A DNA stretch of 56,297 nucleotides from Ruminococcus sp. GTDB taxonomy: Bacteria > Bacillota > Clostridia > Oscillospirales > Ruminococcaceae. Under the pieces are notes generated by a model, which saw only the letters and a program-made list of their open reading frames with translations, was not told the DNA's origin and made no database searches. The translations under genes and the position numbers were made by a program. The DNA lies in the NCBI GenBank assembly GCA_017960805.1, contig JAGCYM010000039.1, forward strand, positions 1 to 56,297. The letters are read 5' to 3'. Below are positions 43,789-52,148 of this stretch, piece by piece (position 1 is the first letter of the stretch; every line of letters begins with the position of its first letter).

Positions 43789-44613
43789 ATGAAAATCACC
43801 AAAATAATTCTGGGGTGCAGACGAACTGGTACTGTATATGGAGAAATGTCAGATGATTACTGTCTTTATCTTTTCAGAACTCCGGTTATATTCAATCTTG
43901 GCGGAAATGATAAACTGTGCACGGGAAGCTCCGTTATAATGTACACCGGAAGCAGAAGACAGTATTTTCGTCCCCAGGACGGCAAGACAATGAAGTATGA
44001 TATCGTTCAGTTCAAACCATCCTCTGCTGATAAGCAGTATGCGGCTTCGATGAATATTCCGTTTGATGTTCCTGTTGATCTGGCTGATGATTTTGTAATT
44101 GCTTCACTTATTAAGAACATGAAAGTCAGAAGCGGAATAAACGGAAGACGAAACAGTGAGTTCATGGAACTTTCAATGCGCATGATACTGATATGCATGG
44201 GAGATATGTGCAGTTCAGAGCCTGTTCAGCAGACTGTTCGCGACATCCCTAAATATCATCGTTTCAAAGCGCTGAGAGAAGATATATATGACGATCCTAT
44301 GCGGGACTGGTCAGTTGATGAACTGTGCACGGAACTTGATATAAGCAGGACATACTTTCATAGAATTTATCTTAATGCATTTGGGGTAACGTTCTTACAG
44401 GACGTTATTGAGAGTCGTCTCGTTTATGCTGAAGAGCTCCTTTCTGAGACAGAGCTTTCTGTAAGTTCAGTAGCTGAACAGTGCGGATATGAAAGTGATT
44501 CATATTTTATGCGACAGTTTAAGCAGCATCGAGGCTGTACTCCTACTGAATTCCGTAAGAGGGTTGCCATGAAGGCTACAGCGCTGCTTCTGGATGACGG
44601 ATCAGACAGTTGA
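43789..44613 (+). CDS. AraC-family transcriptional regulator
   Basis: 274 residues. The N-terminal half looks like an AraC-type cupin sensor (YCLYLFRTPVIFNLGGNDKL, YDIVQFKPSSAD). The C-terminal double helix-turn-helix (about 165-270) includes DWSVDELCTELDISRTYFHR and VSSVAEQCGYESDSYFMRQF, ending in PTEFRKR. GAGGGGGGGAG precedes the ATG. Family members mostly regulate sugar or stress genes. It lies alone between the transketolase terminator and the VanY-like gene's promoter, so its target may be either neighbour or elsewhere. Confidence 0.93.
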   Translation: MKITKIILGCRRTGTVYGEMSDDYCLYLFRTPVIFNLGGNDKLCTGSSVIMYTGSRRQYFRPQDGKTMKYDIVQFKPSSADKQYAASMNIPFDVPVDLADDFVIASLIKNMKVRSGINGRRNSEFMELSMRMILICMGDMCSSEPVQQTVRDIPKYHRFKALREDIYDDPMRDWSVDELCTELDISRTYFHRIYLNAFGVTFLQDVIESRLVYAEELLSETELSVSSVAEQCGYESDSYFMRQFKQHRGCTPTEFRKRVAMKATALLLDDGSDS

Positions 44614-44654
44614 GCAGCTTTTTGAAAAATATGTTGCAAAATTAAAAAAAGTTC

Positions 44655-44683
44655 TTTACATCACAGAGCGTTTATGTTATAAT
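44655..44683 (+). promoter_or_regulatory. Promoter of the VanY-like gene
   Basis: TTTACA (44655-44660), 17 bases, TATAAT (44678-44683). The start is near 44690, with a leader of about 80 bases. Confidence 0.78.
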
Positions 44684-44768
44684 TTATTATGCGCAGGTAT
44701 TGCGTGTAAACAAAAGGATCTTTCGACAATATATATAAAGAAAAAGAAAGACAAGGAGAAAACAGAAT

Positions 44769-45812
44769 ATGAATAAGGGAGAAAGACGCAGACAGCGCAG
44801 AAGATATCGCGTCAGATATGACCGTATCGTTATTATGGCGCTTATTCTCACCATTATCATCGTGCTGATTACTTCGTGCGTGCTGGCGATTACCGGTAAG
44901 GGCGAAAAGCTTGAAAAGAGAACTCCTGAGCCTAAAACGAATTCATCACAGGAGACTACCGCACCTTCAAAGGAAAAAGCAACTGAGGATGGAGTCAAGG
45001 AGGAAACGACAAAGGCTGTGCCTGAGAAGGCAACAAAGGCTGTTGATGATGGTTATACTGCCGAGACTCATACACATGATGAGATTTTCATGGGCAATCT
45101 CATTCTTGTTAATGCCGATCATGAATATAAATTCATAGATGGTGACCTTGATCTGCTAACAGTTGTCTCAAGTCATAATGATTTTTATACACATGGTGAT
45201 TATGTTACGAAGCTTGACAGAGAAGTTATCTCGAAGCTCAACGCAATGACGGCGGATTTTGGAAGAACTTTCCCGCATGATTATACTGATCTGTTCGTTC
45301 AGGACGGCTTCAGAACATTCGAGGAACAGGTAGACCGTCACAATAGTGGCAAATCTAGCACTTTTGAGGCTGGTCACTGTGACTATCATTCAGGACGTAC
45401 ATTTGATATGTTCATAATCAGATCCGATGGCAGCACTTCATATTTTGCTGCGGAAGGTGACTATAGCTGGTTTGCTGATAACGCCTGCCGATATGGCTTT
45501 ATTGTGAGATATCCAGAAGGCAAGGACGAGGCTACCGGTGAGAAGGCAAGGACTTACACATATCGTTACGTAGGAGCTCCTCATGCGACATATATGCATG
45601 ATAACAGCTTGTGCCTTGAGGAGTATATTGCTGAGCTGAAGGCACATACTAAGGAAGACCCGCTTACAGTTGTGGTTGACGGAGCAGTGAGCCTTATATA
45701 TTATGTACCTGCTTCTGCTGAGGGCGATACAGACGTACCTGTGCCGAAGGACAAGGAATATACCGTATCCGGAAATAATTCCGACGGATTTATTGTAACT
45801 GTGCAAAAATAA
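44769..45812 (+). CDS. Membrane-anchored VanY/M15-like protein, catalytic residues degenerate
   Basis: 347 residues: basic tail, one transmembrane anchor (IVIMALILTIIIVLITSCVL, about 19-39), Lys/Thr/Glu-rich spacer (45-95) and a C-terminal domain like D-alanyl-D-alanine carboxypeptidases (VanY, peptidase M15). FVQDGFRTFEEQVDRHN, HSGRTFDMFII and YRYVGAPHATYM..LCLEEYI follow the VanY order. However, the family's SxHxxGxAxD reads as CDYHSGRTFD, with the His one place off, and the ExWH preceding RYVG is RTYT, so the catalytic Glu and third zinc ligand appear missing (alignment by eye). It may be a cell-wall-binding pseudoenzyme. AAGGAG precedes the ATG. Confidence 0.85.
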   Translation: MNKGERRRQRRRYRVRYDRIVIMALILTIIIVLITSCVLAITGKGEKLEKRTPEPKTNSSQETTAPSKEKATEDGVKEETTKAVPEKATKAVDDGYTAETHTHDEIFMGNLILVNADHEYKFIDGDLDLLTVVSSHNDFYTHGDYVTKLDREVISKLNAMTADFGRTFPHDYTDLFVQDGFRTFEEQVDRHNSGKSSTFEAGHCDYHSGRTFDMFIIRSDGSTSYFAAEGDYSWFADNACRYGFIVRYPEGKDEATGEKARTYTYRYVGAPHATYMHDNSLCLEEYIAELKAHTKEDPLTVVVDGAVSLIYYVPASAEGDTDVPVPKDKEYTVSGNNSDGFIVTVQK

Positions 45813-45817
45813 AGAGA

Positions 45818-45848
45818 TTCCCCCGCTGACTTTTGGTTGGCGGGGGAA
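45818..45848 (+). terminator. GC-rich hairpin after the VanY-like gene
   Basis: TTCCCCCGC/GCGGGGGAA, a perfect 9-bp stem with a 13-base loop, 6 bases after the stop codon. There is no T run on the + strand, so it may act as a weak terminator or 3'-end stabiliser. Confidence 0.6.
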
Positions 45849-45932
45849 AAGTATCTGATGATTCTGTTTTTATGCGGAAGCTCCTGCCGCGGAGCTCCGA
45901 TTGTTTGTTTTTGCGGCGGAACGGAGATAATT

Positions 45933-47570
45933 GTGAAGAAAACACCGCTTATTATTAGCGTAATGATACTAGCAGCCATGATCACAGGTTGTGGAAATGA
46001 GGATAAGGGAAGCGGAACAGGACATCAGTACAAAGCTGTTCTTAATGGAAATCCATCGAGCCTTGATCCTCAGTTTGCGGATGATCCATCTTCAAACACA
46101 GTAATTAAGAACCTTTACAGTGGAATCATGAGAGTGGACGCAGGAGGAAACATAGTTTGCTGCAACGCAGAAAGCTATACAGTATCCACAGATGGAACGG
46201 TATATACATTCAACCTACGTGACGACAATTTCTGGTTCTTTGATACTAATGACAATGATGTTATTGAGGAAGATGAGTATTTTCCTGTGACAGCAGCGGA
46301 TTATGTGTTCGCTCTGAGAAGGGTGCTGGATCCTAAGATGAAATCACCCTATGCTCAGGATTTTTCGTGTGTTAAGGGCGCTGAACTTGTGGAGCGTGGA
46401 CTTATTCCACCGAGTGATGCTGAGATATATGCAGCTGATGACAGGACTCTTGTTATTGTACTTGATGAACCGAATACAGAATTTCTCTATCTGATGTCAA
46501 CTCCCGCTGCCTATCCTTGTAACGAAGAGTTCTTTGACTCAACTAAGGGAAGATACGGACTGGATGACAGATCGGTAATGTCTAATGGAGCGTTTTTTGT
46601 TCGTCAGTGGTTTTTTGATCCGTACGGCAATAATAATATCCTTTATATGAAACGAAATGATGCTGATTGGAGCGAGACTTACGATATCAATCCTGCTCTT
46701 CTCAGTTTCAGCATTGAGTGGAACGAAGAGGATATACGTGCTCAGTTTAAAGCTGATAACACTGAGTGCTTTACAACATCCAACCGCAATCCATATAACC
46801 CCAAGAAGTATATAGTTGATGGAACAAGTGCGACTACTCTAGGTCTGATATTCAATCCAGAGGATAGATACTTTTCTAATGAAAATCTCAGAAAGGCAAT
46901 AGCTCTCGGAGTTGATCGTGAAAAAATGGCAAAGGGGCTAAACAGTGATCTTAAAGTCGCATATGGAATAATTCCGCCGGCAGTTAACCTTAGCGGAAGA
47001 AGCTACCGTGAACTAGTGTCTGATCGATCTTTTGATCTGTTTGACCGTGAAGAAGCTCAGAGTTGTTTCACACAGGGAAAGAATGAAGTTGGCGTGGAAA
47101 CTCTTGAAGCTGTAAAAGTGCTTGTATGTGGCGGCACTGTTGATACGTCAGCACTTCATATCCTTACCCAGGATTGGCAGAGTATTTTCGGCACTTATAT
47201 CGGAATTGATGAGGTTACAGAGGAAGAATACTCTAAGCGTATTGAAAGCGGTGATTACAGTATTGCATTATATCCGCTGAAGGGCGAGCTCGGATATGGC
47301 ACGTCAGTAATAGCGCAGTTCGAGCGGGTCCCTTGTCTTCAGTATGTGGCGGATGGAGAAGAACTGACTTCCGTATTAAGAAAATGTTCAGATACAAATG
47401 CTCTAGTAGAGGCTTACACCTCTGCTGAACGCGGAATAATAGAAAGATACGGTTTTATTCCCGTATTCTATAAAAAGTCATATCTCATAGCAAATAAGGA
47501 CAACGAGCAGATTTATTATGATCCGTTCACGGAAGCTGTTGATTTCCGCCTTGCGCTAAATTACAGCTGA
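45933..47570 (+). CDS. Peptide/oligosaccharide ABC solute-binding lipoprotein (SBP family 5)
   Basis: 545 residues with a GTG start: the protein then begins MKKTPLIISVMILAAMITGC with a proper lipobox (ITGC, Cys20) and CGGAG lies 8 bases upstream, whereas longer in-frame starts fall in the preceding hairpin. The mature protein follows OppA/DppA logic: NGNPSSLDPQFADD, YTFNLRDDNFWFFD, AADYVFALRRVLDPKMKSPY, FNPEDRYFSNENLRKAIALG and VDREKM. No permease or ATPase genes are near, so it is an orphan receptor; its ligand could be a peptide or sugar. Confidence 0.92.
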   Translation: MKKTPLIISVMILAAMITGCGNEDKGSGTGHQYKAVLNGNPSSLDPQFADDPSSNTVIKNLYSGIMRVDAGGNIVCCNAESYTVSTDGTVYTFNLRDDNFWFFDTNDNDVIEEDEYFPVTAADYVFALRRVLDPKMKSPYAQDFSCVKGAELVERGLIPPSDAEIYAADDRTLVIVLDEPNTEFLYLMSTPAAYPCNEEFFDSTKGRYGLDDRSVMSNGAFFVRQWFFDPYGNNNILYMKRNDADWSETYDINPALLSFSIEWNEEDIRAQFKADNTECFTTSNRNPYNPKKYIVDGTSATTLGLIFNPEDRYFSNENLRKAIALGVDREKMAKGLNSDLKVAYGIIPPAVNLSGRSYRELVSDRSFDLFDREEAQSCFTQGKNEVGVETLEAVKVLVCGGTVDTSALHILTQDWQSIFGTYIGIDEVTEEEYSKRIESGDYSIALYPLKGELGYGTSVIAQFERVPCLQYVADGEELTSVLRKCSDTNALVEAYTSAERGIIERYGFIPVFYKKSYLIANKDNEQIYYDPFTEAVDFRLALNYS

Positions 47571-47604
47571 TGTAACAATTCATCTGTTAGGAGTGAGACA
47601 TACC

Positions 47605-49461
47605 ATGGACATTTATGGATTTTACAAAGGCGATTCTTTTGAAGCATATGAATATTTTGGAGCGCATATCACTGATAAAGGAACATTATTCCGAACTTAT
47701 GCTCCGAATGCAAGCAAGGTTGCACTTGTAGGGGACTTCAACAACTGGACTGATGAGCTTATGAATCCTGTTGAGGACGGGCACTTTTACGAACTGTTGT
47801 GTCCGGAGGCCCATGAGGGTATGCGTTACAAATACAGAATATATGATAAAAAAGGCAACTTCATTGATCATTGCGATCCTTACGGATATGGCATGGAAGT
47901 TCGTCCTGGTACCTGTTCGGTTATCCGTGGGCTTGACGGTTACACCTTTAGTGACAGCGAATGGATGGAGAAACGTACTGACTGCCGAGACAAGCCTTTG
48001 AATATATATGAGATACATCTCGGGTCATGGAGAAGAAAAAAAGGCTTCGTTCCCCATGAGAAGGATGAGCCGGTAATTGATGAGAATGGTATGGCTTCAG
48101 ATACAATACGCAATCTGGAGTGCTGGTACAGTTATTCGGAAATTGCGGATGTTATTTCCGAATACGCTCTTGAGTATGGTTATACTCATATAGAGCTTAT
48201 GCCGCTCGCTGAACACCCAAGTGATGAATCATGGGGATATCAGATAACAGGATTCTTTTCTCCGACTTCTCGTTATGGAACACCTGAACAGCTCATGGAA
48301 TTTGTAGATATATGCCACAGAAAAGGCATAGGCGTGATAATGGATTTTGTTCCTGTTCATTTCGCGGTTGATCATTATGCTCTTACCGAGTATGATGGTA
48401 CTCGTCTCTATGAATATCCTGATGATGAAGCAGCTTACAATGAATGGGGCAGTCGGAACTTCATGCACTCAAAGGGTGAGGTGCGTTCTTTCCTGCAGTC
48501 GGCTGCAAATTACTGGCTTTCTGTTTATCATTTCGACGGACTGCGTATGGATGCAGTGCGTAATATGATATACTGGAACGGAAGAGAGTATCTCGGTGAG
48601 AACAGGTATGCGATACAGTTGCTTAAGGATATGAACAGCGGTCTCAAGGCACGTCATCCGTCAGCAATTCTTGCGGCAGAGGATTCATCTTCGCATCCGA
48701 AGGTGGCAGCACCTGTATTTGATGGCGGTCTGGGATTTGATTATAAATGGGATCTTGGATGGATGCATGATACACTTGAATATTTCCAGAGTGCGCCAAT
48801 GTATCGTACAAGAGACTACCATAAACTTACTTTCTCAATGCTGTATTTTTACAATGAACACTACATCCTGCCTCTGTCACACGATGAGGTAGTACACGGA
48901 AAAGCAACGATACTGCAGAAGATGAACGGCCAGTACGATGAGAAATTCCCGCAGGCAAGGGCGCTTTATATGTATATGATAGCGCATCCTGGGAAAAAGC
49001 TGAATTTCATGGGGAATGAGTTCGGGCAGCTCCGTGAATGGGATGTTAAGCGTGAGCAGGACTGGGATATGCTTAAATATCCTATGCATGATTCATTCCG
49101 TGAATACATAAAGGAGCTAAACAGGATATATTTAAAGTACAAAGCTCTTCACTATGATTATGATCCTACCAATTTTATGTGGGAGGACTGTGAATCCACA
49201 GACAGATGTGTTTATTCTATCCGACGTAAAAGTGCTGATGGTGATATTCTGACGGTGCTTAACTTTTCTGACTGGTACCAGTTTGATTACTATGTTACAA
49301 TCGGCAAAGAGTATACAGCGGAACTTCTCCTGGATTCTGACGATCAGCTGTATAGCGGTGATACACCGCATGGTACCACACAATTCAGTCAGTATGATGC
49401 TGATCTTGAGATGGATATTCCACCATACAGTGGCCGTCTTTTCCTGCTTAAAAAGAAATAG
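47605..49461 (+). CDS. glgB: 1,4-alpha-glucan (glycogen) branching enzyme
   Basis: 618-residue GH13 enzyme that introduces alpha-1,6 branches into glycogen. An N-terminal CBM48 module (about 20-110: YFGAHITDKGTLFRTYAPNA, VALVGDFNNWT) precedes the catalytic barrel with MDFVPVHFAVDH, GLRMDAVRNM (nucleophile Asp), AAEDSSSHP (acid Glu) and LPLSHDEVVHGK. NFMGNEFGQLREWD and a C-terminal beta domain follow. TTAGGAG is 11 bases before ATG 47605, which beats the GTG at 47593. No other glycogen genes are adjacent. Confidence 0.96.
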   Translation: MDIYGFYKGDSFEAYEYFGAHITDKGTLFRTYAPNASKVALVGDFNNWTDELMNPVEDGHFYELLCPEAHEGMRYKYRIYDKKGNFIDHCDPYGYGMEVRPGTCSVIRGLDGYTFSDSEWMEKRTDCRDKPLNIYEIHLGSWRRKKGFVPHEKDEPVIDENGMASDTIRNLECWYSYSEIADVISEYALEYGYTHIELMPLAEHPSDESWGYQITGFFSPTSRYGTPEQLMEFVDICHRKGIGVIMDFVPVHFAVDHYALTEYDGTRLYEYPDDEAAYNEWGSRNFMHSKGEVRSFLQSAANYWLSVYHFDGLRMDAVRNMIYWNGREYLGENRYAIQLLKDMNSGLKARHPSAILAAEDSSSHPKVAAPVFDGGLGFDYKWDLGWMHDTLEYFQSAPMYRTRDYHKLTFSMLYFYNEHYILPLSHDEVVHGKATILQKMNGQYDEKFPQARALYMYMIAHPGKKLNFMGNEFGQLREWDVKREQDWDMLKYPMHDSFREYIKELNRIYLKYKALHYDYDPTNFMWEDCESTDRCVYSIRRKSADGDILTVLNFSDWYQFDYYVTIGKEYTAELLLDSDDQLYSGDTPHGTTQFSQYDADLEMDIPPYSGRLFLLKKK

Positions 49462-49469
49462 ATACAGAA

Positions 49470-49515
49470 AATGAGGCTTTCTCTTTCAGATCCTGGTCTG
49501 AAGAAAAGCCTCATT
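49470..49515. terminator. Bidirectional terminator between glgB and the sensor/regulator gene
   Basis: AATGAGGCTTT/AAAGCCTCATT outer stem with an inner TTCAGA/TCTGAA stem and TCCTGG loop. T-rich flanks occur on both sides, serving the two convergent genes. Confidence 0.88.
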
Positions 49516-49522
49516 GCTATTT

Positions 49523-51742
49523 TCATTTTCTGTTTTTGCTGCGGTATTCAGATGGAGAAAGCCCTTCAGAAATCTTGAACTGACGAACAAAGTAATTGTA
49601 TGAGGAGTATCCGCATTCCTTGGATATTTCTGTTACTGTCATGTCAGTATTTGTAAGGAGCTCTTTGGCTTTTTCAACGCGGAACTGAATCATTTCTTCA
49701 ATTATACTTTTGTTGAAGTAGGATTTGTATATCTTCTGGAGATAGCTTTTGCTGAGGTAGAGACTCTCAGCTATTTCACTTATGTTCCATGGGTTTTCAG
49801 GATTTTTCATTATCCTGTTTCGTAGCATGCACAGTTTTTCAAACTGAGGATTTGCAGTGTTCTCAGAAATGTTGTAATTGAACAGTCTGTTTATCGCTGC
49901 CTTGTGCATCGCGTTTCCGAGGCTTACGTCAGGTGTCATTTGCTGACTGAACAGGCCTAGTGAAAAGTCTACATTGCAGTTTTCTCCGTCACTGAACTGG
50001 GATCCTTTGACTTTTTCAGAAAGTGCCTGGAATATTTCTCCGGCACGTTCGGGAAGAGGTGTCACTACTCCAAGGGTATTATTTGACCATGCTCCACAGA
50101 TCTCATCTGGTTTGATACATTCTCTCAGTTTCTGCGCAAATGCAGCGAATACGCGCTGGCATTTGTCTTCACCGCTCTGGAAGTAGGTCTTGTTCAGACC
50201 GGTGAGCTGAATGCGTATGAAGTCGATATTTGTTCCTTTTGATGAAAGAGCGTTTTTCTGATCTGATATGGCTTTTTCCATGCCGTTTCTGTTTAATAGG
50301 CCGGTTACCTCGTCATATAGCATCGCACGATTTGCTGAGGAGATAGTCCTGTTCATCATCGCTTTGATACGAAGCTGTTCCAGTGCGACATTGACATAGT
50401 TTATCCACTGCAGATAAAGGGTGCTGAAGCTGATTGGTTCCTTTCCGAAAGATATGGCTGAATAACCAAAGAAGTTGCTGTTGTAGTGGAGCGGGGATAT
50501 GTAGTAAGCAACAGGGAAAGCGCGTTCCTTGTTGAATGCCGGAAGAATATCAAATGAACTGAAATATTCATCAGAAACGTCTTCACGCTTGACAGCGGAT
50601 TTTGAAAGGACCATTCTGACATCGTCACCGGGTGAAAATGTTAGTTTATCTGTGAAACTACCCAGAGGAGAGTCAATGTATTTTCTTGTCAGGCAAAGCG
50701 TGACATTTCGAAGTTTATAGATAAAGTATGTGTAGTTGTCGAGCCTGTCAGCAAAATCAGCCGGATTGTCGACGTTGGTTATATCAAAGAGCATGTCACT
50801 CATGAGCATATTTGATTCAAAGCGCGCGTTAATCTTGTTCTGGCGCTGAAGTCTCTGAACTACACGCTGATCCTCAGGGCATCCGCAGCTCTGACCTGTG
50901 CGGAGCTCTCCGTTTTCATTATGGACTCTGTTACAGATCTTGCCTGTAATGATACGATAAAGACGTCTGAGCGCTTCAGCTCCCATCTGAAAGTTTGGTC
51001 TGCTGAAACTGGTTATAGACGGTGTGAAGCTGTATCCTTCCTCGGATGAATCATATCCTGTTATAGCGATATCCTCAGGTATGCGTATTCCGGAACTAAG
51101 GAATTCCTCTGCAAGTGAAATTGCCATATAGTCGTTTCCGCAGACTATAGCTTCAGGGCGTTCTATTTCTCCTCTGACAATCCGCTTTGCGAGATCTTTG
51201 GCTGCTTCGCGCCAGAAGTCACCGTAGAAGCAATAGTTCCTGTCATAGAATAATCCATGTTTTTTCATAGAACTCTTATAGCCTTTGAGACGTTCTTCGG
51301 AAACAAATTCCTTTTTTGGACCGGTAAGACAATAAATTTTGCTGAAACCGTGTACATCAATAAGATGATCAGTTATTTGCTCAAAAGCTGCACAGTCATC
51401 AATGGATGTAGTCTCAAAACTTCTGTGATCAGCAGAATCCATTAGCATTACCGGCTTTCCGGAGCGCACAAGAAGATTGTCTATATAGGATTTGATTTCT
51501 TCTCCGTAAAATGTGTTTCTTCCATAAAGGAAACCGTCAAATCTATTTGAAAGAATCAGGTCGAAGATTTTCTTTTCCACCTGTTTATGTGGCGTGTCCA
51601 TGAAGAAGTTATGCAGTGGGGCGATTACGGCTATGTCACAGTTGCTTTTGAAAGCTTGTGAAATAACACCGCGTAGTATTTCCTTCTGGAAATCTATTTG
51701 GCAATCAGTGATGATTACACCGATAAGAATACGTTTGCTCAC
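49523..51742 (-). CDS. Hybrid regulator: LacI-type sensor, degenerate GGDEF-like domain, AraC DNA-binding domain
   Basis: 739 residues. Residues about 1-290 are a periplasmic-binding-protein/LacI-type sensor with no N-terminal helix-turn-helix (ILIGVIITDCQIDFQKEILR, AIVCGNDYMAISLAEEFLSS, IPEDIAITGYDSSEEG). A linker with SCGC (about 295) follows, then a GGDEF-type domain (about 470-620: YDEVTGLLNRNGMEKAI) in which the GG(D/E)EF signature is replaced by WSNNTLGV. The C-terminus (about 650-739) is an AraC double helix-turn-helix (ISEIAESLYLSKSYLQKIY, ISKECGYSSYNYFVRQFK). AGGAGG is a few bases upstream of the ATG. It probably senses a sugar-like ligand; targets are unknown. Confidence 0.9.
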   Translation of the reverse strand: MSKRILIGVIITDCQIDFQKEILRGVISQAFKSNCDIAVIAPLHNFFMDTPHKQVEKKIFDLILSNRFDGFLYGRNTFYGEEIKSYIDNLLVRSGKPVMLMDSADHRSFETTSIDDCAAFEQITDHLIDVHGFSKIYCLTGPKKEFVSEERLKGYKSSMKKHGLFYDRNYCFYGDFWREAAKDLAKRIVRGEIERPEAIVCGNDYMAISLAEEFLSSGIRIPEDIAITGYDSSEEGYSFTPSITSFSRPNFQMGAEALRRLYRIITGKICNRVHNENGELRTGQSCGCPEDQRVVQRLQRQNKINARFESNMLMSDMLFDITNVDNPADFADRLDNYTYFIYKLRNVTLCLTRKYIDSPLGSFTDKLTFSPGDDVRMVLSKSAVKREDVSDEYFSSFDILPAFNKERAFPVAYYISPLHYNSNFFGYSAISFGKEPISFSTLYLQWINYVNVALEQLRIKAMMNRTISSANRAMLYDEVTGLLNRNGMEKAISDQKNALSSKGTNIDFIRIQLTGLNKTYFQSGEDKCQRVFAAFAQKLRECIKPDEICGAWSNNTLGVVTPLPERAGEIFQALSEKVKGSQFSDGENCNVDFSLGLFSQQMTPDVSLGNAMHKAAINRLFNYNISENTANPQFEKLCMLRNRIMKNPENPWNISEIAESLYLSKSYLQKIYKSYFNKSIIEEMIQFRVEKAKELLTNTDMTVTEISKECGYSSYNYFVRQFKISEGLSPSEYRSKNRK

Positions 51743-51844
51743 GTTAACCTCCTTGGTGTACGATAATCTTTTTCTGAATAAGAATTATATTTTACATAGT
51801 CAAAATAATATTTCAATCATATGCTATTATATTCTATATGAACT

Positions 51845-51873
51845 ATTGTATCATAATAGTGTGGAAAAATCAA
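51845..51873 (-). promoter_or_regulatory. Promoter of the hybrid sensor/regulator gene
   Basis: Minus strand TTGATT (51868-51873), 17 bases, TACAAT (51845-51850). The start would be near 51838, with a 95-base AT-rich leader containing an imperfect CATAT...ATATG repeat pair. Confidence 0.6.
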
Positions 51874-51938
51874 TACTGTTGAGTATCGAAAAGTGCATAT
51901 TTTTCAAAAAAATCTTCTGAATTTGATAGGATATTTGA

Positions 51939-51967
51939 TTGTTATCAGTGCGATATGTGAGTATAAT
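51939..51967 (+). promoter_or_regulatory. Promoter of the candidate small RNA
   Basis: TTGTTA (51939-51944), 17 bases, TATAAT (51962-51967). The start is predicted at about 51974. Confidence 0.6.
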
Positions 51968-51973
51968 ATAGTT

Positions 51974-52084
51974 GTTGAGATACGTCTCACAGCGTACACA
52001 GGACGCATATAACTATAAACAACCTCACTATTTCTATAATTTACCCAAACAAAGAGCTCTCCGCTAGGCACGGAGGGCTTTTTG
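51974..52084 (+). ncRNA. Candidate structured small RNA, about 110 nt
   Basis: A stretch with its own promoter and intrinsic terminator but no ATG or GTG start codon. Predicted elements: TGAGA-TACG-TCTCA (51976-51989, a UNCG-type tetraloop hairpin), a GCGT/ACGC hairpin (51992-52006), a possible closing GTTGTT/AACAAC helix (51971-51976 with 52018-52023, which competes with the first hairpin for one base and depends on the exact start), a 30-base unpaired AU/C-rich stretch, and the terminator stem. Not a family I recognise (not 6S, SRP, tmRNA, RNase P or a T-box). With Hfq encoded in the window, it could be a trans-acting RNA. Alternatively it is an attenuated leader of the ABC-F gene, whose own promoter lies downstream. 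Confidence 0.5.
52055..52084 (+). terminator. Intrinsic terminator of the candidate small RNA
   Basis: AGCTCTCCG (52055-52063) pairs with CGGAGGGCT (52071-52079), 9 bp with one U-G and a CTAGGCA loop, then T5. No protein gene on this strand ends upstream of it. Confidence 0.92.
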
Positions 52085-52089
52085 TCTTA

Positions 52090-52118
52090 TTGATTTTTTT
52101 GCCCAAATATGGTATGAT
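52090..52118 (+). promoter_or_regulatory. Promoter of the ABC-F gene
   Basis: TTGATT (52090-52095), 17 bases, TATGAT (52113-52118). The start is near 52125, leaving a short leader of about 24 bases with AAGGAAG before the ATG. Confidence 0.68.
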
Positions 52119-52148
52119 AATCCTATATTCAATGAAAAGGAAGATATT

